DNA of 64,000 nucleotides from Limonium bicolor (GCA_023374045.1 CM041776.1:321309925-321373924), one strand, 5' to 3'. Numbered from the stretch's first letter, positions 46,911 to 60,020 are shown. A program made the numbers and translations. Notes: generated from the letters alone by a model not told the origin.

Positions 46911-49900
46911 TTGGCTCAGGCAAGTAAGAAGGGTAAGGGCTCTTCAGCTGGACTGTTGGCGCAAGCAGACAATTTCTCATCTGAGCAAGAGGCGACCTCG
47001 GGGAAGCCTAGGCTGCCTACAAAAATGAATTTCCTAGTGGTGAATTGCCAGGGATCGGGTGGCCCTCATGCAGTTTGTTGGGCCCATGACTTGTTCCGGG
47101 AATTATCACCTAGCTTGGTCTTCATGTCAAAGACAAAGCTGTTTCGTTTTGAGATGGATGCGTTTAAGCAAAGGTTGCAGGGTTATAATAGTGTTGCGGG
47201 TTGATTGCATTGGTCGAAGGGGTGTGTTGTGATTTTTTGGAAGGTCCTATCCCAAGTTAAGTTGAACTCCTATTTTGCAAGGCATATTGACTGCCAGGTG
47301 GATGATGGTAGGTCGCTTGGCGGTGGACGGGCATTTACGGCAGTTGTCTCAGGATAACAATGGTTATCTGGCGAATTTGGAGCTTGATTGTTGATCTATC
47401 GAATATGTACGATGATCCTTGGTTTTTTGCGGTGATTTTTAATGAAAAGTTCTATACAACCACGAGTATGCTGGTTTTGGTTACAAAAATTCTAAGAGTA
47501 TGTGCACGTTTAAAGATTGTGTTGTGGACTGTGGCTTAAGTGATCTGGGCTATTTGGGTGATAAGTACACTTTCTCTAGCCGCTATTGGGGCAGGGGAAA
47601 TATGTGTATCCGTCTTGATCGTTTCTTTTGTAATAAAAAAATGGTTAGAGTTGTTTTTGGATGCTCAAAATTTCCACTTGGAGTGGTGTAGCTCCGATCA
47701 TCGCCCAATTTGGCTATGAGTTGGAGCAACGTATGGTACGTGGCCATTCCATTTTAAAAATTGTTGGGCGGGCGATGCTAAATGCAGGGAAATGGTTTGG
47801 CAAGTTTGGGTAGGCCAAATTTAAGGGCTTTGGCTACATGGGCAAAGTTTTCAAATGTGGGCAAGATTTGAGGAAGTGGGGCCGATGTAAGCTCTACTTT
47901 GAGAAAACTACTATTCGTGGGTTGAAAGAGGAATGAGGGAGAGTTTGGAGGGCTGAAAAAAGAAATGTCGGGACTTGGATTATCTTCTTCAGCACGAGGA
48001 AATACGGTGGCAGCAGAGATCGAGGCAGCAGTGGGTTCGTGAGGGGGATCGTAATACTATGTTTTTCTTCAGAAGAACTAAGGCTAGGAAGCGCCAGAAT
48101 TTCATTTCCAACCTTCGGTTAGACGGTGAGGGCTTTGCTTCTTCATGGTGGGTCATCGAGGCTGCTGCTCGGGTTTTTTTTTTTTGAAAATTTGTTTCCT
48201 TTGTCTAGGCCAAAGCCAAATCCATATTTGTTTGCCAGCGTGGAAGGAAGGGTTACAAGTGAGATGAATGCGGCTCTCGTCTAACCCTATTGCGCCGAGG
48301 AGGTGATGGTGGCGTTGAAGAGTATAAGTCCATAGAAGGGTCCGGGTCCTGATGGTGTAAATAAGGTTTTTCTCTTAACCTACTGGGAGATTTCGGTAAA
48401 GATTTGATTGATACTATCTTAAATGTTTTATATGTAGGAATTATGCCCTGGGGTTTTAATCATACACATGTTATTTTGTGCTTAAGAAGGCTGGCATGTG
48501 TGGTATGAGAGATTTAGGCCTATATCTCTTTGTAATGTTATTTATAGGGCTGCGACAAAAGTGTTGGTAATAGGTTATGCCCTAGGGTTTTATCTTCTGA
48601 TCAAGGGACTTTTATTCTAGGAAGAATAATTACTGATAATGTTATAATAGGATATGAGATGCTGCATTGTATGTGTCCTTCTAAGGCCAAGTGCACCGGT
48701 AGTTTTGCTTTGAAAATTGATATATCGCAAAGGCCTTTGTAGGGTGGAGTGGCCTTTTCTATTTGGCATGCTTAGAGCTATAGGATTCCATGAAAATTGG
48801 GTCAGCGCAGTGGAGCGATGTGTTACTTCTACATCTTTCGCATTTTTAGTTAATGGTTACCGAGGTAGGGCCTTGTATCAACAAAGATGGTTGCGTCAAG
48901 GGGATCTACTATCCCTTTTTCTCTTCATTTGCTGTATGGAGGTCTTGTCTATGGAGGTCTTGTCTGCTAGCCTCAGGGTTGCATCTGATGTAAGAGTAAT
49001 TAAGACAATTTCTGTTAGTGGTTTAGGTGTGGACATAAATTTCTTGTGTTTTGCCGACAATTGTGTGGTGTTTGGTAAAGCAACAAAGTCAACTGCAAAT
49101 AATATAAGGGGAATACATGAGGAGTTTAGTGCTACATCAAGTCAATGTATACATGTTGCAAAGTCTGGCTTGATGTTTTCTAGTGCAGTGGTGCAATATC
49201 TTAGGGTTGGGATTTCAGATTGTTTTGGAGTTAATGAGGTCTCTGATTTAGGATAGTACTTAGGTTTTCCCAGTAAGATAGGGAGGAACAAGGGACATGT
49301 TTTTCTCTTTTTTCGGGATCGTGGGACAATGAGGATAGTTGGAGTAGGGTAGTCTCTCAGGTTGGTAGTGGTGCTCTATTAAAAGTGTTCTACAAGCCTT
49401 CCTACGTATGTCGTGGGGGTCATGAAATTGCCATCCAGGCTTCTACATCATATTAGGTGTTTAATTAGCAGGTTCTGGTGGAAGGGCATGAGTAATGGGC
49501 GGAGGATTTACTGGAAAAGGTAGAGTGACTTGTGTAGGCGCCAGGAGGAGTGAAGTTTGGGCTCTAGGGATATGGAAAGTTTTAATCGGGCGCTCCTTGC
49601 TAAACAATGCTGGCGTTTACTAATGCAATCCGAGTTGTTGGTTTCATGAGTGTTAAGAGCTAAGTATTATTCTACAACATGTCTGATTGAAGTAGAGGTA
49701 GGTTCTAGACTAAGTCAGGTTTGGAGGTCTCTGTGTAGTGCCTTACATTTATTCACACAAGGGGCTAGAAGGATTAATGGGAATGGGGATAATACCAAGT
49801 TGAATGATAGGTGGATTCAAGGTAAGCCCAGGGTGAAACCCTACTGGTATAAGTTTCCGCAACATCTTAGGGATTCAGGCTTGGTGTGCTCTATTGTTGA

Positions 49901-50255
49901 TCAGGATAAGCATGAATGGAGAGACGATATGGTGAAGCAATATTTTGATGATGAAGATGCTAAACTTATTCTTTCAATGTAGTAGGCTCCTATGGGCAGC
50001 AATGATTCTTGGGTATGGGGTCACAGTAAATCTGGTTGTAAAACATTTTATTTTGATCTTTCTCTTCATAATTCTTTTGTACCTACGTCCTCAACTGGAA
50101 ACATGGTGGGTAGGGCGATAGAAAGGATGAGGAAATGTAAGCTGCCTCCACCTGAGGTCTTACTAATGCGACCAGTTTCCCTGATGATCGTTGTGGGTCT
50201 CGCATGTTCAGTAGAGGAGAAGTTGGCGGCTAGAACCTTCCAGGCTTCGACATGA
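46911..50255 (+). pseudogene. LINE 2 ORF2 remnant (EN-RT)
   Basis: The endonuclease start KMNFLVVNCQGSGGPHAV lies near 47025, and CGLSDLGYLGDKYTFSSR and RLDRFFCN near 47530-47625. The linker RQQWVREGDRNTMFFFRR is near 48020. RT has RVEWPFLFGMLRAIGF near 48747, LRQGDLLSLFLFI near 48890 and the catalytic motif as FCFADN rather than FADD near 49047. The post-RT segment GSRLSQVWRSLCSALHL is near 49700. Many frame changes and the Asp to Asn change make it inactive. Confidence 0.82.
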
Positions 50256-51020
50256 CACCCTTCTAGCCGGTCATCCAGTCTGACTGGGGCTTTAGCGTCT
50301 TATGCACTGGTGCTGGGTAGGCATTATCTGGCTTCGGGTCCGGCTTCCTCAAGCCAAACTACGACTTCGGCATCTGTGTTGGCTCCCAGACACCTGGCTC
50401 CTGGTCCGGTTTTACGGTTCCTCCAAGCGCTCTAGTCAAAATGCTCACACCAACAGAGGCCCTTACCCATCAGGAAAAAGGGCTATGTTATTAATTGTGA
50501 GAGCGTTTCACTCCAGGTCATCGTTGCAAGAATCGGCAGTTTTTGTGGTTAGTCGGTGAATCCGATCCCGGGGGTGATTCCATGCCGAGGCCGATTTTGA
50601 CGTTCCCGCTCAGAAGGACAAGGTCGCTTTCTAAGGGGGCCGGAATGTGCCGATGAAGAAAGACCCTAGTTATTTAACTGATTATGTTTAATATCTTTAT
50701 TTCCTTGTTAGTTTCCTTATTTTGGGGTTGTTTGGATATCTATACAAATATTATCCTTTGATATTATCCTTAGAGATTATATGTAGATATTTTATTAGAT
50801 ATTATCCTTTCGTTAGTTAAGTTCCAGGAATGCCTATTTTTTGGAGTTTAGGGAATTGTTAAGATCATCAATTGACAAAGTTATTTCCTTTCCATCTTCA
50901 TCAATCTACTACCGTCCTCTCCCTACTATCTTTCCCTCATCTCCCCTGCGATTCCTCACACCTGATTCTTCTGTTCCTCTCTCTCTACCGGGCATCTCCT
51001 AGCCGACTCTCATATTTGAC
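50256..51020. other. Unassigned, with possible LTR-type remnant
   Basis: 50256-50640 is more GC-rich than its neighbours and matches nothing I recognise. Near 50632 the purine-rich AAGGGGGCCGGAA precedes TGTGCCGATG and then AT-rich sequence to about 51018 ending TTTGACA, which has the look of a polypurine tract plus LTR. No partner LTR or TSD was found. Confidence 0.25.
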
Positions 51021-51239
51021 ACAGAATACTTGAGAAGAGGCTAAGAAATTAGCAACAAACTAAGTCAAGGATGCAATGATACACGTGAATAATCTAGAAA
51101 TCAACTCTATGTAGGACCAACATTGAACACACCAACACATATTACAGAAAACCATTAATAGTAATGAGACCTTTCCAACCAGAAATAAGAGTTAGAAATA
51201 ATGTAATAGATATTGATTAGGTTGTATAGTGTAGTAGAT

Positions 51240-53290
51240 ATACCACTATCATCTGGTCCCCGTAGATGATAATACGCCTTAGCTTCAATCTCAATAGTGG
51301 CTTCACATAATGAATCAGCACCAGTTTTTTCTTTCACACAGGATCGAGCAGCTTCCTGCATTTTAAATGATGAGTTAACCAAAGATAAATATCAATAAAA
51401 CATATAAGATTAATTAAATTAAAATTCATCTTAATACAAATAATATAACCAGAAGAGTTTTTGTCAAAAAAAGGACCCATCCTATCTTTGATGACACAAT
51501 TCGAAGAACTTAATTTCACCAGGTTCTCTATTACGTAATTGCTCTTAACAATCAATTACTAGTGCAAGTCTATGTCAATGACAAATAAAATTTCTATTTA
51601 AGTTGTCTCACAAATTCATCTATAACTCGTGCAAAACTCTTTGCCCTTGTAGTGTGCACATGCATCTTAGCAGCACGTGGCAGTTCTACCTCTTGAGATA
51701 TATTCTAAAACATAAAAAATTACAACAATGTCAAAAACAACAGAAGACGGTAAGTTCCATCACATAATTATCCCAAGGAACGGAATAAAGTTGTTATATA
51801 GTTCAATTATTGATGAAAACGATAACAACATAAGGAAGACTAATTTGATAATACAACGGTGCTAGAGATTTATTACCTTGAATTCTTTGTTGTACCAGTA
51901 GTCAATCACCTTTCTCAACATTGAGAGATACATTCTTTGGTTTTTTCTTGTATGCTTCAGCCTTTGGCAGTGCACGATCTTTGGTTCTTGTTCTCTTCAA
52001 ATGGTATTTATAGTTTCTCCACTTTATTGATGCCTTCATCAAGAGGACCCGATCAACTTGTCTACCCTCTGGTAAAATAAATTTGGCCTAAACAATAAAA
52101 AGAATGTTTAAACTGGTGAGTTATAGAGATAAATGAATAATGAGCAAATTTATAATAGAAAAATTAAGTAAATGTAATCATCCATACTCGAATATATCTG
52201 AGGAAGTGTTGTATTTTAGTTTCTTCAATGTCATCGCAACACTTGTACTTCAGCCCAATCATGTTCTTTTCTTAACACTCTCCTCAATATACTTACCAAG
52301 TATAAGACTACATCTCCTTATCAGCTGACCAAACTTATTCAACTCCACTTTCATCTTTGAGCCATGAGGAAATCAAATACATCTTTTGGCGTGAAAAGCG
52401 CTTTTCTCATCTCTGAAACACCTTGTGCTTCTACAACAATGTTTTACCGATCATTTACAAACTAATCTCATATGAATAGATGATATGAAATAGTTAGAAT
52501 GACATGAAACACAGTAATCACTCAAATTTTGAATACCAAATAATATTAGTACCACAAACACATTACTGCTTGGTCCAAATGTGAAACACATTAATCACTC
52601 ATATTTTAATTTAAGTACCATAATTGGTCAACAATCAATTTACAACCAATATTAATTTAGTTAGGCTCATCAATAAAACTTAACAATTCAATAAATGTTT
52701 ATTAAGAACATAAGATCTTAAAGATTATGAGAAGTAGCATACAAGCGAAGGTAAATTATAGTTATGATTTTAAAAAGAAGATTACATACTGATTATTTCA
52801 AATGGTATGCTTTTTTTTTTTTTTTGCAGTGATGGAGGAGTCACCAATTTTAGAGGTGTCATTGAGTTCATCCTTTAAAATCATCTCCTCGTCTAATGGC
52901 TCGGGGAGTTGTTGAGACTCATGCTCAGTATGAGAAATGTCTGCATCTGTCGAGTGTGCATCTGACGACAAATGGTCGCCATTCTGTGGGATTTTTTTCT
53001 ATTAATTTTTAAAGAGCGGAACACTGTTACCTAAATTTCTTACTCTATTATAATATCATGCAATAGTCTTATCACTTTTCTTAATTATTCTAGCTAACTG
53101 TGGATGATAGTGACCTAAATGAGCAACATAAATATTATGAATTAAGTCCATAATTCCTTTGAAGTTTTGCAGCCAACCACCGAGATAAGACATTTGTATA
53201 ACTGGAATGATTGGTTGATTTTAATTCACCCATATTTGGAATTCTGGATTCAGATTTCCATCGGGTAACATTTTTCTGAACACTGATATA
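51240..53290 (-). pseudogene. En/Spm-type Transposase_24 gene remnant
   Basis: Separate open blocks on the minus strand follow the order of plant Ptta/En/Spm (Transposase_24, PF03004) proteins. A segment near 53280-53100 and an acidic block near 52990-52830 come first. Then KFILPEGRQVDRVLLMKASI and KWRNYKYHLKR follow near 52085-51990, RAAKMHVHTTRAKSFARVID near 51680-51615, a block near 51530-51450, and 51355-51250 (EAARSCVKEKTGADSL). Gaps may be introns, and frames are broken in places. The protein is usually encoded by CACTA-like transposons or derived genes. No terminal repeats were identified here. Confidence 0.55.
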
Positions 53291-53826
53291 ACCCATCTAC
53301 AAATTTATATTGATCATCAGAGAGTGATGGTAGTCTGACATAAATTAAAATTTGTTTGAATGAGCGTTATCAAATGACCAACAACTAAGGCCCTATCTTT
53401 TTGCGTCAGTATCAAAACGAGTTTATTTGATCAGTTTACTTTTCTCCGTATACATCACACATCAATTGTCATATTAATTTTTTATATTTTTTTACTTATT
53501 TTTTTTTCTATTTTTTCTAACTTCAACTGACAACTGACATCAGCTTTTAGTTCAGCTTTGCAATGGCCTAAGAACCGATTGGGTACTACTACCAATAGAT
53601 GGATATGACGTGGAGCTTGCTCCGGATGAGAACGAATTTCCTCTGACTGTAGGAAACATTGATGCGACTTTTAAGAGACAATGAAGACTAGGAAAAAAAT
53701 TTAAAGAGAGTGGTGGGGTGGGGTGGTGCCTTTCTCGTCTATGATACCATACTAGGGTTTAAAGATAATAAAAAATTATCAATTCACCGCGTCACATACA
53801 GTGATGCATTAACTATAAAAGAAATA
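53291..53826. other. Non-coding spacer
   Basis: AT-rich with T-runs. Weak GGCC..-type inverted ends near 53390 and 53565 were not convincing as a transposon. Confidence 0.4.
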
Positions 53827-54064
53827 CTCCCTCCGTCCTGAATTGACCGTCCTGTTTACTATTTGGACATGTCGTTTGACTTCAATTTTTAACATATAAG
53901 ATAAATTAATTTTGAAAATTTAAGTTTTGCATATGAATCCTTACATGATAAACTATATGTTACAAAAATTAGTTTTATAAAATTATTTTATCTATATGCT
54001 TAATATTGAAGTGGGAAAAACGTGCCATAAAGCAAACAGGACGGTCAATTCAGGACGGAGGGAG
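53827..54064 (+). mobile_element. Stowaway MITE 2 (238 bp)
   Basis: TA TSD at 53825-53826 and 54065-54066. Terminal repeats CTCCCTCCGTCCTGAATTGA and the inverse TCAATTCAGGACGGAGGGAG. It is a close relative of the copy at 55056-55293, in opposite orientation. Confidence 0.95.
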
Positions 54065-54084
54065 TAAAGCACTGAACGTATAAG

Positions 54085-54900
54085 AAGGATGAGCTGAAAT
54101 ATACAAGTGCGGCCCAAATTTTAAAGTCTGAAAAGTCCGTCTAGAAAAAAGTCCGATGTACATTGATCCGGCCCACCCCGGAAATAAAGTTTGAAAAGTC
54201 TGTCCAGAAAAAAATTCAGACGGGTTTGAACAATAAATCAGGTCCGAATGAAAAACGGTCGGACTTCGACAAAATTTTAGGCTCGCAATTAAGCCCGGCC
54301 CGGTTTATTATTATTATATATATATTTATAAATATAATATAATACTCCCCTTGTTTTCAGTATATGATTTGTTGGATTCTTTCACTAGTTTCAAAATATA
54401 AGATGTCCTACCTTTTTTGTGATCTACTTTCTAATTCTACTCCCATCTTTTATTTTACAACTCTAATTTTCAAATTATTTCAGTTCTCAATACAAAAAAT
54501 AAGGGTAAAATAGTCTAAATTTTTTCTCTTTAATTCTTATGCATAGAGTTAGAAAATAAAGTACTGAAAATGGGAGAAATACCTTGTATTATTTATTTAA
54601 ATTATATTAATATTATTAATATTACATACAACATATATTCGTATTAAATTTATATATATATAATAATATTATATATAGTCTATATATTTTTTCAAAAAAA
54701 CTAACAATAATATAAAAAATTATAAAACCGGACCGGACGGGCCGGGCAATGGCAAAGATTAAAATAAGTTCGCGTCTAGCCCGGTCAGCCCGAAAAGTTT
54801 AAAAATGGGCTTGGATAAAAATATAGGCCCATTCAAACCTAAAATTCAATATCGGCCCAGTCCGAACCCGGCCCGCCCACCATTTGATCAGCTCTATTAT
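54085..54900. mobile_element. Possible non-autonomous hAT-like element with GGCCGGGC blocks
   Basis: The outer parts carry alternating CCGGCCC / GGGCCGGGC blocks and end motifs GAGCTGAAATA (left) and TGATCAGCTC (right). The centre is AT-rich and holds a MITE. Such GC-block repeats with GAGCTG-type ends are known for plant hAT MITEs, but no clear 8-bp TSD was found. Confidence 0.35.
54345..54576. mobile_element. Stowaway-like MITE 3
   Basis: After TA at 54343-54344 it begins CTCCCCTTGTTTTCAGTA, and the right side has the inverse TACTGAAAATGGGAG ending near 54576. The right-hand TA is not exact (AAATA follows). It lies between MITEs 2 and 4. Confidence 0.6.
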
Positions 54901-55055
54901 ATACTAAACTAGATCGATATTGTGTTATCATCATCTAGTTTGGTTATAATACTATGCTTAGTAAGTAGTATGTACTAATTTATATATAAAACCTTTTAAT
55001 TGTGGTTAACCGCGTGTAAAATTTACACACCGTTACCTAGATGACAATTGTGTTA

Positions 55056-55293
55056 CTCCCTCCGTCCTGAATTGACCGTCCTGTTTGTTTTATGATACGT
55101 TTTTCCACTTCAATATTAAGCATATAAGATAAAATGATTTTATAAAACTAAATTTTGTATTATATAGTTTATGATGTAAGGAATCATAAGCAAAACTTAA
55201 ATTTTTAAAATTATTTTATCTTATATGTTAAATATTGAAGTCAAACGATATGTCCAAATAGTAAACAAGACCATCAATTCAAGACGGAGGGAG
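55056..55293 (-). mobile_element. Stowaway MITE 4 (238 bp), inverted relative to MITE 2
   Basis: TA TSD at 55054-55055 and 55294-55295. Ends are CTCCCTCCGTCCTGAATTGA and the inverse with two changes. It has the same length as MITE 2. Its right end matches the left end of MITE 2 on the opposite strand (TTTACTATTTGGACAT..CGTTTGAC). The right TA is 19 bases before the start of duplication copy B. Confidence 0.95.
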
Positions 55294-55314
55294 TATTAAA
55301 ACAGTTAGAGATTA

Positions 55315-57008
55315 GGGTAATGACGATTGATTAATTAATCACGGGGTTAAATATAGGGGGATTAGTAGTTACTCAGATTACCGAATGAGTTTGAGTTATA
55401 GTGAATTAACACTTAGCGGTATATTCCAGAGCTGAGTACTTAGAGGATGACGTGTGCTAGGACGTCTACTTGCCTCTTCGTCGATGAACAATATGTTATT
55501 GTGTGGTCCGATTGTTCCTGAGGATTTCCTTGGGTTCGGACATATATGTGTGAATGCTTGATAAGAGCGATATGTGTGCAATTATATTGATATGTTTATG
55601 TGATTTTAATTACCCAATTATCTCACGTTATTAATTATGCGCGAACGTCTTTCGGACCGAGGAAATACCGAATGCAAGCTCGAATCGAGTTGTGATTAAA
55701 GATAAGGAAAATGTTGCTCATGAACAGTTAACGAGATATATCATAATATCCCTAATCAACCTAAGTAAATAACTTGGACAGAGAATCGGTAATACCATTC
55801 TCGAGAGCATATGTATTCGAGCATGAAAGGAACCTAGATAAATTTTAGGTGAACATTAAAGACCTAAAAAGCCAACACTTGGAGAATATATCCATTATAA
55901 CCTAAGAGTAGATCTTAGGTAAGAGGATTAAGAAAACTTAATTACATGGTGAAAAGAATGAATATGAGGAGAAATCCAGGAATCATTGATTACCTGGTTG
56001 CGCACTGTGATCATGAGGGGATGACTGTTACAGGTCTGCTCAAGGAAATTCCAATAACCGATAGGTCCCTTGGTCGGAAGGAAATACCTTTAGTGCATGG
56101 CTACGGCCGCTAGAGACGCCTTTTCGAAGGCAAAAAGGAAATATAGAGATCTTCAGATCATTGGTCGGATGGCACTACTGTTGGTGCACGGGTCACTGCC
56201 CAAATAAACAAAGTGTATATGAAATGGTTCTCTTAACATGACACCTGCCAGGAATTAAAGAATTAAAGGTTAAACATATGAGTGAATGAAAACTAGTTAA
56301 AAGTTAGTACGAGACTTTAATAATGCTCGTAAATATGGATAACGAATGGAAGGACCTCGAAGGACGAATAAATGGGAACCATTCTAAAGAAACAACTCCC
56401 GTATCTTTATCGTACACACTCGTTTATTGTTTTGGTTATATGCATAAAATTATATGTGGAATTGTGTGTGTATCTTGGATGAAATGTTGGATGTTTAATA
56501 TTGAATTTACAGTTTTTACTATATATATGTAAAGTGGAACAACATGTAAATGAACCGCATGATAACTCGACTAATTAACTTGAGGAGTTTAAAGGTTCAT
56601 GACAGTTAGGCAGTAGCATACTCAGCGGTTGTGCTGAGCCTTTATGGCAAACATATTACAGGTGCGTGATTGAAGACGAAAGCCGGAGTACGGGATTTTG
56701 GGGGGTAGTTAGCGGTATACTTGTTTACCCTACTTTTGGACTATGTTTTGAATTGTATCATTGTTGTATATGGTTTTTGATACTGCTCACTAGTTTACGG
56801 ATTTAGTATTGTGTAAAATGGATGTCTATCTCTCGTCATCACAGCGTGTTTTGAATTATGTTTGTATTTGGACGCTTCATTGCTCACAGGGGTGAGTAGT
56901 GGCTGTAACACCCAGTTAGTACGATCGGTTTTATTTCCGCTGTGACTCGTCTATTTGATTATGTTAAGCACTGTAGTTAATACGAATTTACGAGGTAGGG
57001 GTGTTACA
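55315..57008 (+). mobile_element. Truncated LTR A copy
   Basis: The 3' 1.7 kb of the long LTR at 12362-17605, ending GGGGTGTTACA at 57008 and followed by the same AACTATCTCATCGC as in copy A. The 5' part is missing because the duplication began inside the LTR. Confidence 0.9.
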
Positions 57009-59300
57009 AACTATCTCATCGCTTTGGAGGCATCGACGCATGAACGGTGTAGTCTTCTATAAGACATGCAACATATCTAAATTCTTCATCGGTTATCCCC
57101 TTTACACTCAGTAGTATGACAACTTCCATTATTTTAGTAAGTTTCCCCTCTCTCTGTCGTACCTCATTGTAGTTAGGCCTCTAAGAACCAAGCAGCATGT
57201 CCTCCACATGATTTGCAAGTGACGAATTGTAAGTAAGCTTTAGTTCCATTAACATAATGTACAACTGGTCAATAAACCCATCTTTCGACACAACAGACAT
57301 GAATGCCACTTCCTATTTCCGGGATTTGATGTTTGAACCTCCTCACGAAAGTGTTGTTGTTGGTATTTGGCTAATAATAGAACAAATCTTGTCTCAAACT
57401 CCTCAACAGCTTGAAGGATGATGAACTTAATCAAATCCCTCTTATTGTCACTCAACTTCTTTTGCACTAATTCAAGGACACGAGTGCCCCCTTCCATTAC
57501 CAACGTTATCCGACAAAGATAATAGTAGTAGTCGTTATTTAATATAATGTTGTATTGTATATGAACATAATAATGGTTATTGTTACTTGTTAGATACTAA
57601 AGTAGTTGCTAAAGACTATGCCATTAGAACCTACATAAAGCATTCCAACATTACCACAACCTTAACCCCATTCCCCCAAAAATTAGACTTCACTTTCAAA
57701 ACACAACAACTACCCCAAACTGTCACTTCATAAACTGGTCATCCACCATCCCAATCCCTTATTGCCCACTGCCATACTTGTCATTGCAAGTCTGGTGAAC
57801 CCATTCAAAAATCTCTTAATCGTCCTTCAGTGCGATGAAAGAAGCCCTCTTGTTCCTTTCACCTAGTAAAAAGGTGACGTGAACAATCATCTTCTTCCTG
57901 AAACCTCTAATACTCCTTATCCTGGCAACAACTTCTTGCACTGATATAACAGGGTCTGGTATGGACGCTTGTTGTTGTAGGCCGTATATCATTGTTATGA
58001 AATTTGTCATTTAGACCGCCCTTCGGATCGTGGATATTATCAAGAACTACCACAGACTTTCCCTTGCTACCTTTGGATTTTTCTTGCAAATGGTACCATC
58101 ACAAATGCGTTGCAATTTTCCCCTCCTTTCACCGTGGGGAACACCCATAGTTGTTATTTCCATTAGCTCATCCCGCTGAGATGGTTTACAGCTTCGTGGG
58201 TTATCCACAGGCTGAGTAATCAATGACAATAAGGGAGACTTACTATCAAGATCATTATTTCCATAAACAAAATTAGATTGACTACCTGAACCTACCTGAT
58301 CTACACTAGGGACATAACCTGTGGAACTACCCGCCACTAACCCGACATATTGTCTAACGTGGAATGAATTAGCAAGTGAACTTGCGGCAGCTCTAGCAGC
58401 ATTAGTAGTGAAGTCAAATATAGGACTTGATTCATCCCCATCACCCCCTGGAATAGAGCAATGACCCTCTATCTATTTGACTCAACCATGTCACTGCTCC
58501 CACGGTGCTGGTTGCCCGCTGATATTTCCCACAGGTGGCATCTGAGTATGTGATTTCGACAAAAGGAAACGGTTGGTTATTTCTTCCTCATCAGAGTTAC
58601 TACCATCAATGGTAGAATAGTTATTCTATCCGGGTATATTTCCACTAGGTGTCTGTCTTAGATCACCAGTTGCATACCACTGGCCCCATATCAACTCCAT
58701 GTTGTCCACTAAATACGATGACCACTTAGAATTTACCATCTTCACAATAGCATTATCCTCCTACAGATGTAATATGACCCATCAACATATATCCTATTAT
58801 GAACAACTTCAAACATAATTGTTCACTACTTTAAAGAATACAAATTTAAATGCTAGTTCACCCTTGCTCTATTGCTTATCCATTTTTGTGGGTAAGTAAC
58901 AGATTTACCACTTCGTTGTTGTTAGTTCCTTGCATTTCCTTCAACCTCTCTTAAGTGTATCACCTTTGTTTTTGCACTGGTCCTTATCTACTGGTGGCAA
59001 CCCTTCCCTTTTTTTATTGTTAAACTTCTCTGTCGGTGGTACCATTTGTGTTACACCTACAACTGTCCCAGCCCTTCCTATTTGAAGCCTGGCCTCCTCC
59101 ACCAGCAAGGACACCAGAAGTTCAACATCATCCATGGTCCAATCATGTTTCGATTCCTTAGTATTTCCTTCACTTTTGCATTTTCCTTTCCCTTTGTCAT
59201 CTCGAATATCCTTTACCATTTTGCTAAATGGATGTACGATAAAAGTATTCAAATTGTGTATACGGACCTACTACTAACTGCCCTAAAACACATTACTATA
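57009..59300 (-). pseudogene. Degenerate plant gene with possible Myb/SANT-like segment, copy B
   Basis: Same blocks as 17606-19755 but without the 6.66-kb insertion. The N-terminal block at 59252-58941 reads through a Lys-rich stretch (KGKGKCKSEGNTKESKHD) into WTMDDVELLVSLLVEEARL, 103 codons in all. Later blocks are 58337-58047, 58010-57816 and 57503-57249. The Trp in HDWT and the later KRGWRK fit a Myb/SANT-like helix bundle only loosely. I cannot tell whether the blocks are true exons. No function is assigned. Confidence 0.42.
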
Positions 59301-60020
59301 ATAATCATAACATATGATACGAAACAAAATTTCAGTTTCAACTCAAGAAATTAGCACAAATACAGACACCGTAACAGTAGTAGAATAGTCACAAAACAAA
59401 TGCCAAAACAAATGAAGTGATTCTTATTTCTCGAAGGTTAAACATTCACAAACTAACAATGCCAACCAATAGTAGGGATTAGCATTTGAACACACAAGAT
59501 GTATGAATTAGACAATGTATATAACTATATATAGATACAAATTTCCATTTGGTTAGTTACCTTCCATCAATTGATGCTTCTGAACCACAAGGATGAGAAC
59601 CCTAAAAGGGTATTATTAGATCAACAAAATTGACATGACAAAAGTGATTAACATTGTTAGTTGCCGTTTTCGCAATTGAATATAGTGGTTGCCAATCAAC
59701 TCGCTAGAAACACAGAAGAGGAAGGTAATGAGCGATTAGGTTACAAATGAGTAAGAACGAAGCCGGAGAGAATATAATCCATATGCTGACTGGGTAAAGT
59801 TATGTGAGATTATAAAACAATTTTATTTCCCACGACAGCAAAATCAGGTTATTTTAAAGACAGAATGGTTATTTCTAAATAAAATAAAGACCATAAGCTC
59901 GTAAAACCGGATAAAGCCATCGGAACGCGACCTGAATATCGCTATTTCGAATGAAAAATAAGAATAGAACACCTCACCGACGGAGAGGGCAGCTCGCCAC
60001 CCTTACCTTCGTTCGCGGTA
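59301..60020. other. Upstream region of DUF819 copy B
   Basis: Intergenic region between divergently transcribed neighbours: the degenerate gene reads left and DUF819 reads right, so the promoters, if any, lie here. An ATG at 59951 opens an 88-codon frame (to 60217) that overlaps the main ATG at 60021 in another phase. No clear TATA box can be assigned. Confidence 0.5.

Larger units (their letters stand above)
43691..50255 (+). mobile_element. Degenerate LINE 2 (ORF1 and ORF2), split by a solo LTR
   Basis: Plus-strand non-LTR retrotransposon with both ORF regions recognisable: DUF4283/zinc-knuckle ORF1, then endonuclease, RT and C-terminal region in order. The solo LTR 44709-46853 sits near the end of ORF1. 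Many frameshifts and stops are present. No poly-A tail or TSD was found, and after 50255 the sequence looks unrelated, so the 3' end appears lost. Confidence 0.85.

Noticed and set aside
50302..50559. 85-codon frame downstream of LINE 2
   Set aside because: No similarity to LINE C-termini or any family I know, and it overlaps other frames equally open.
53385..53580. Possible GGCC-ended transposon
   Set aside because: Terminal similarity is too short and no convincing target duplication was found.
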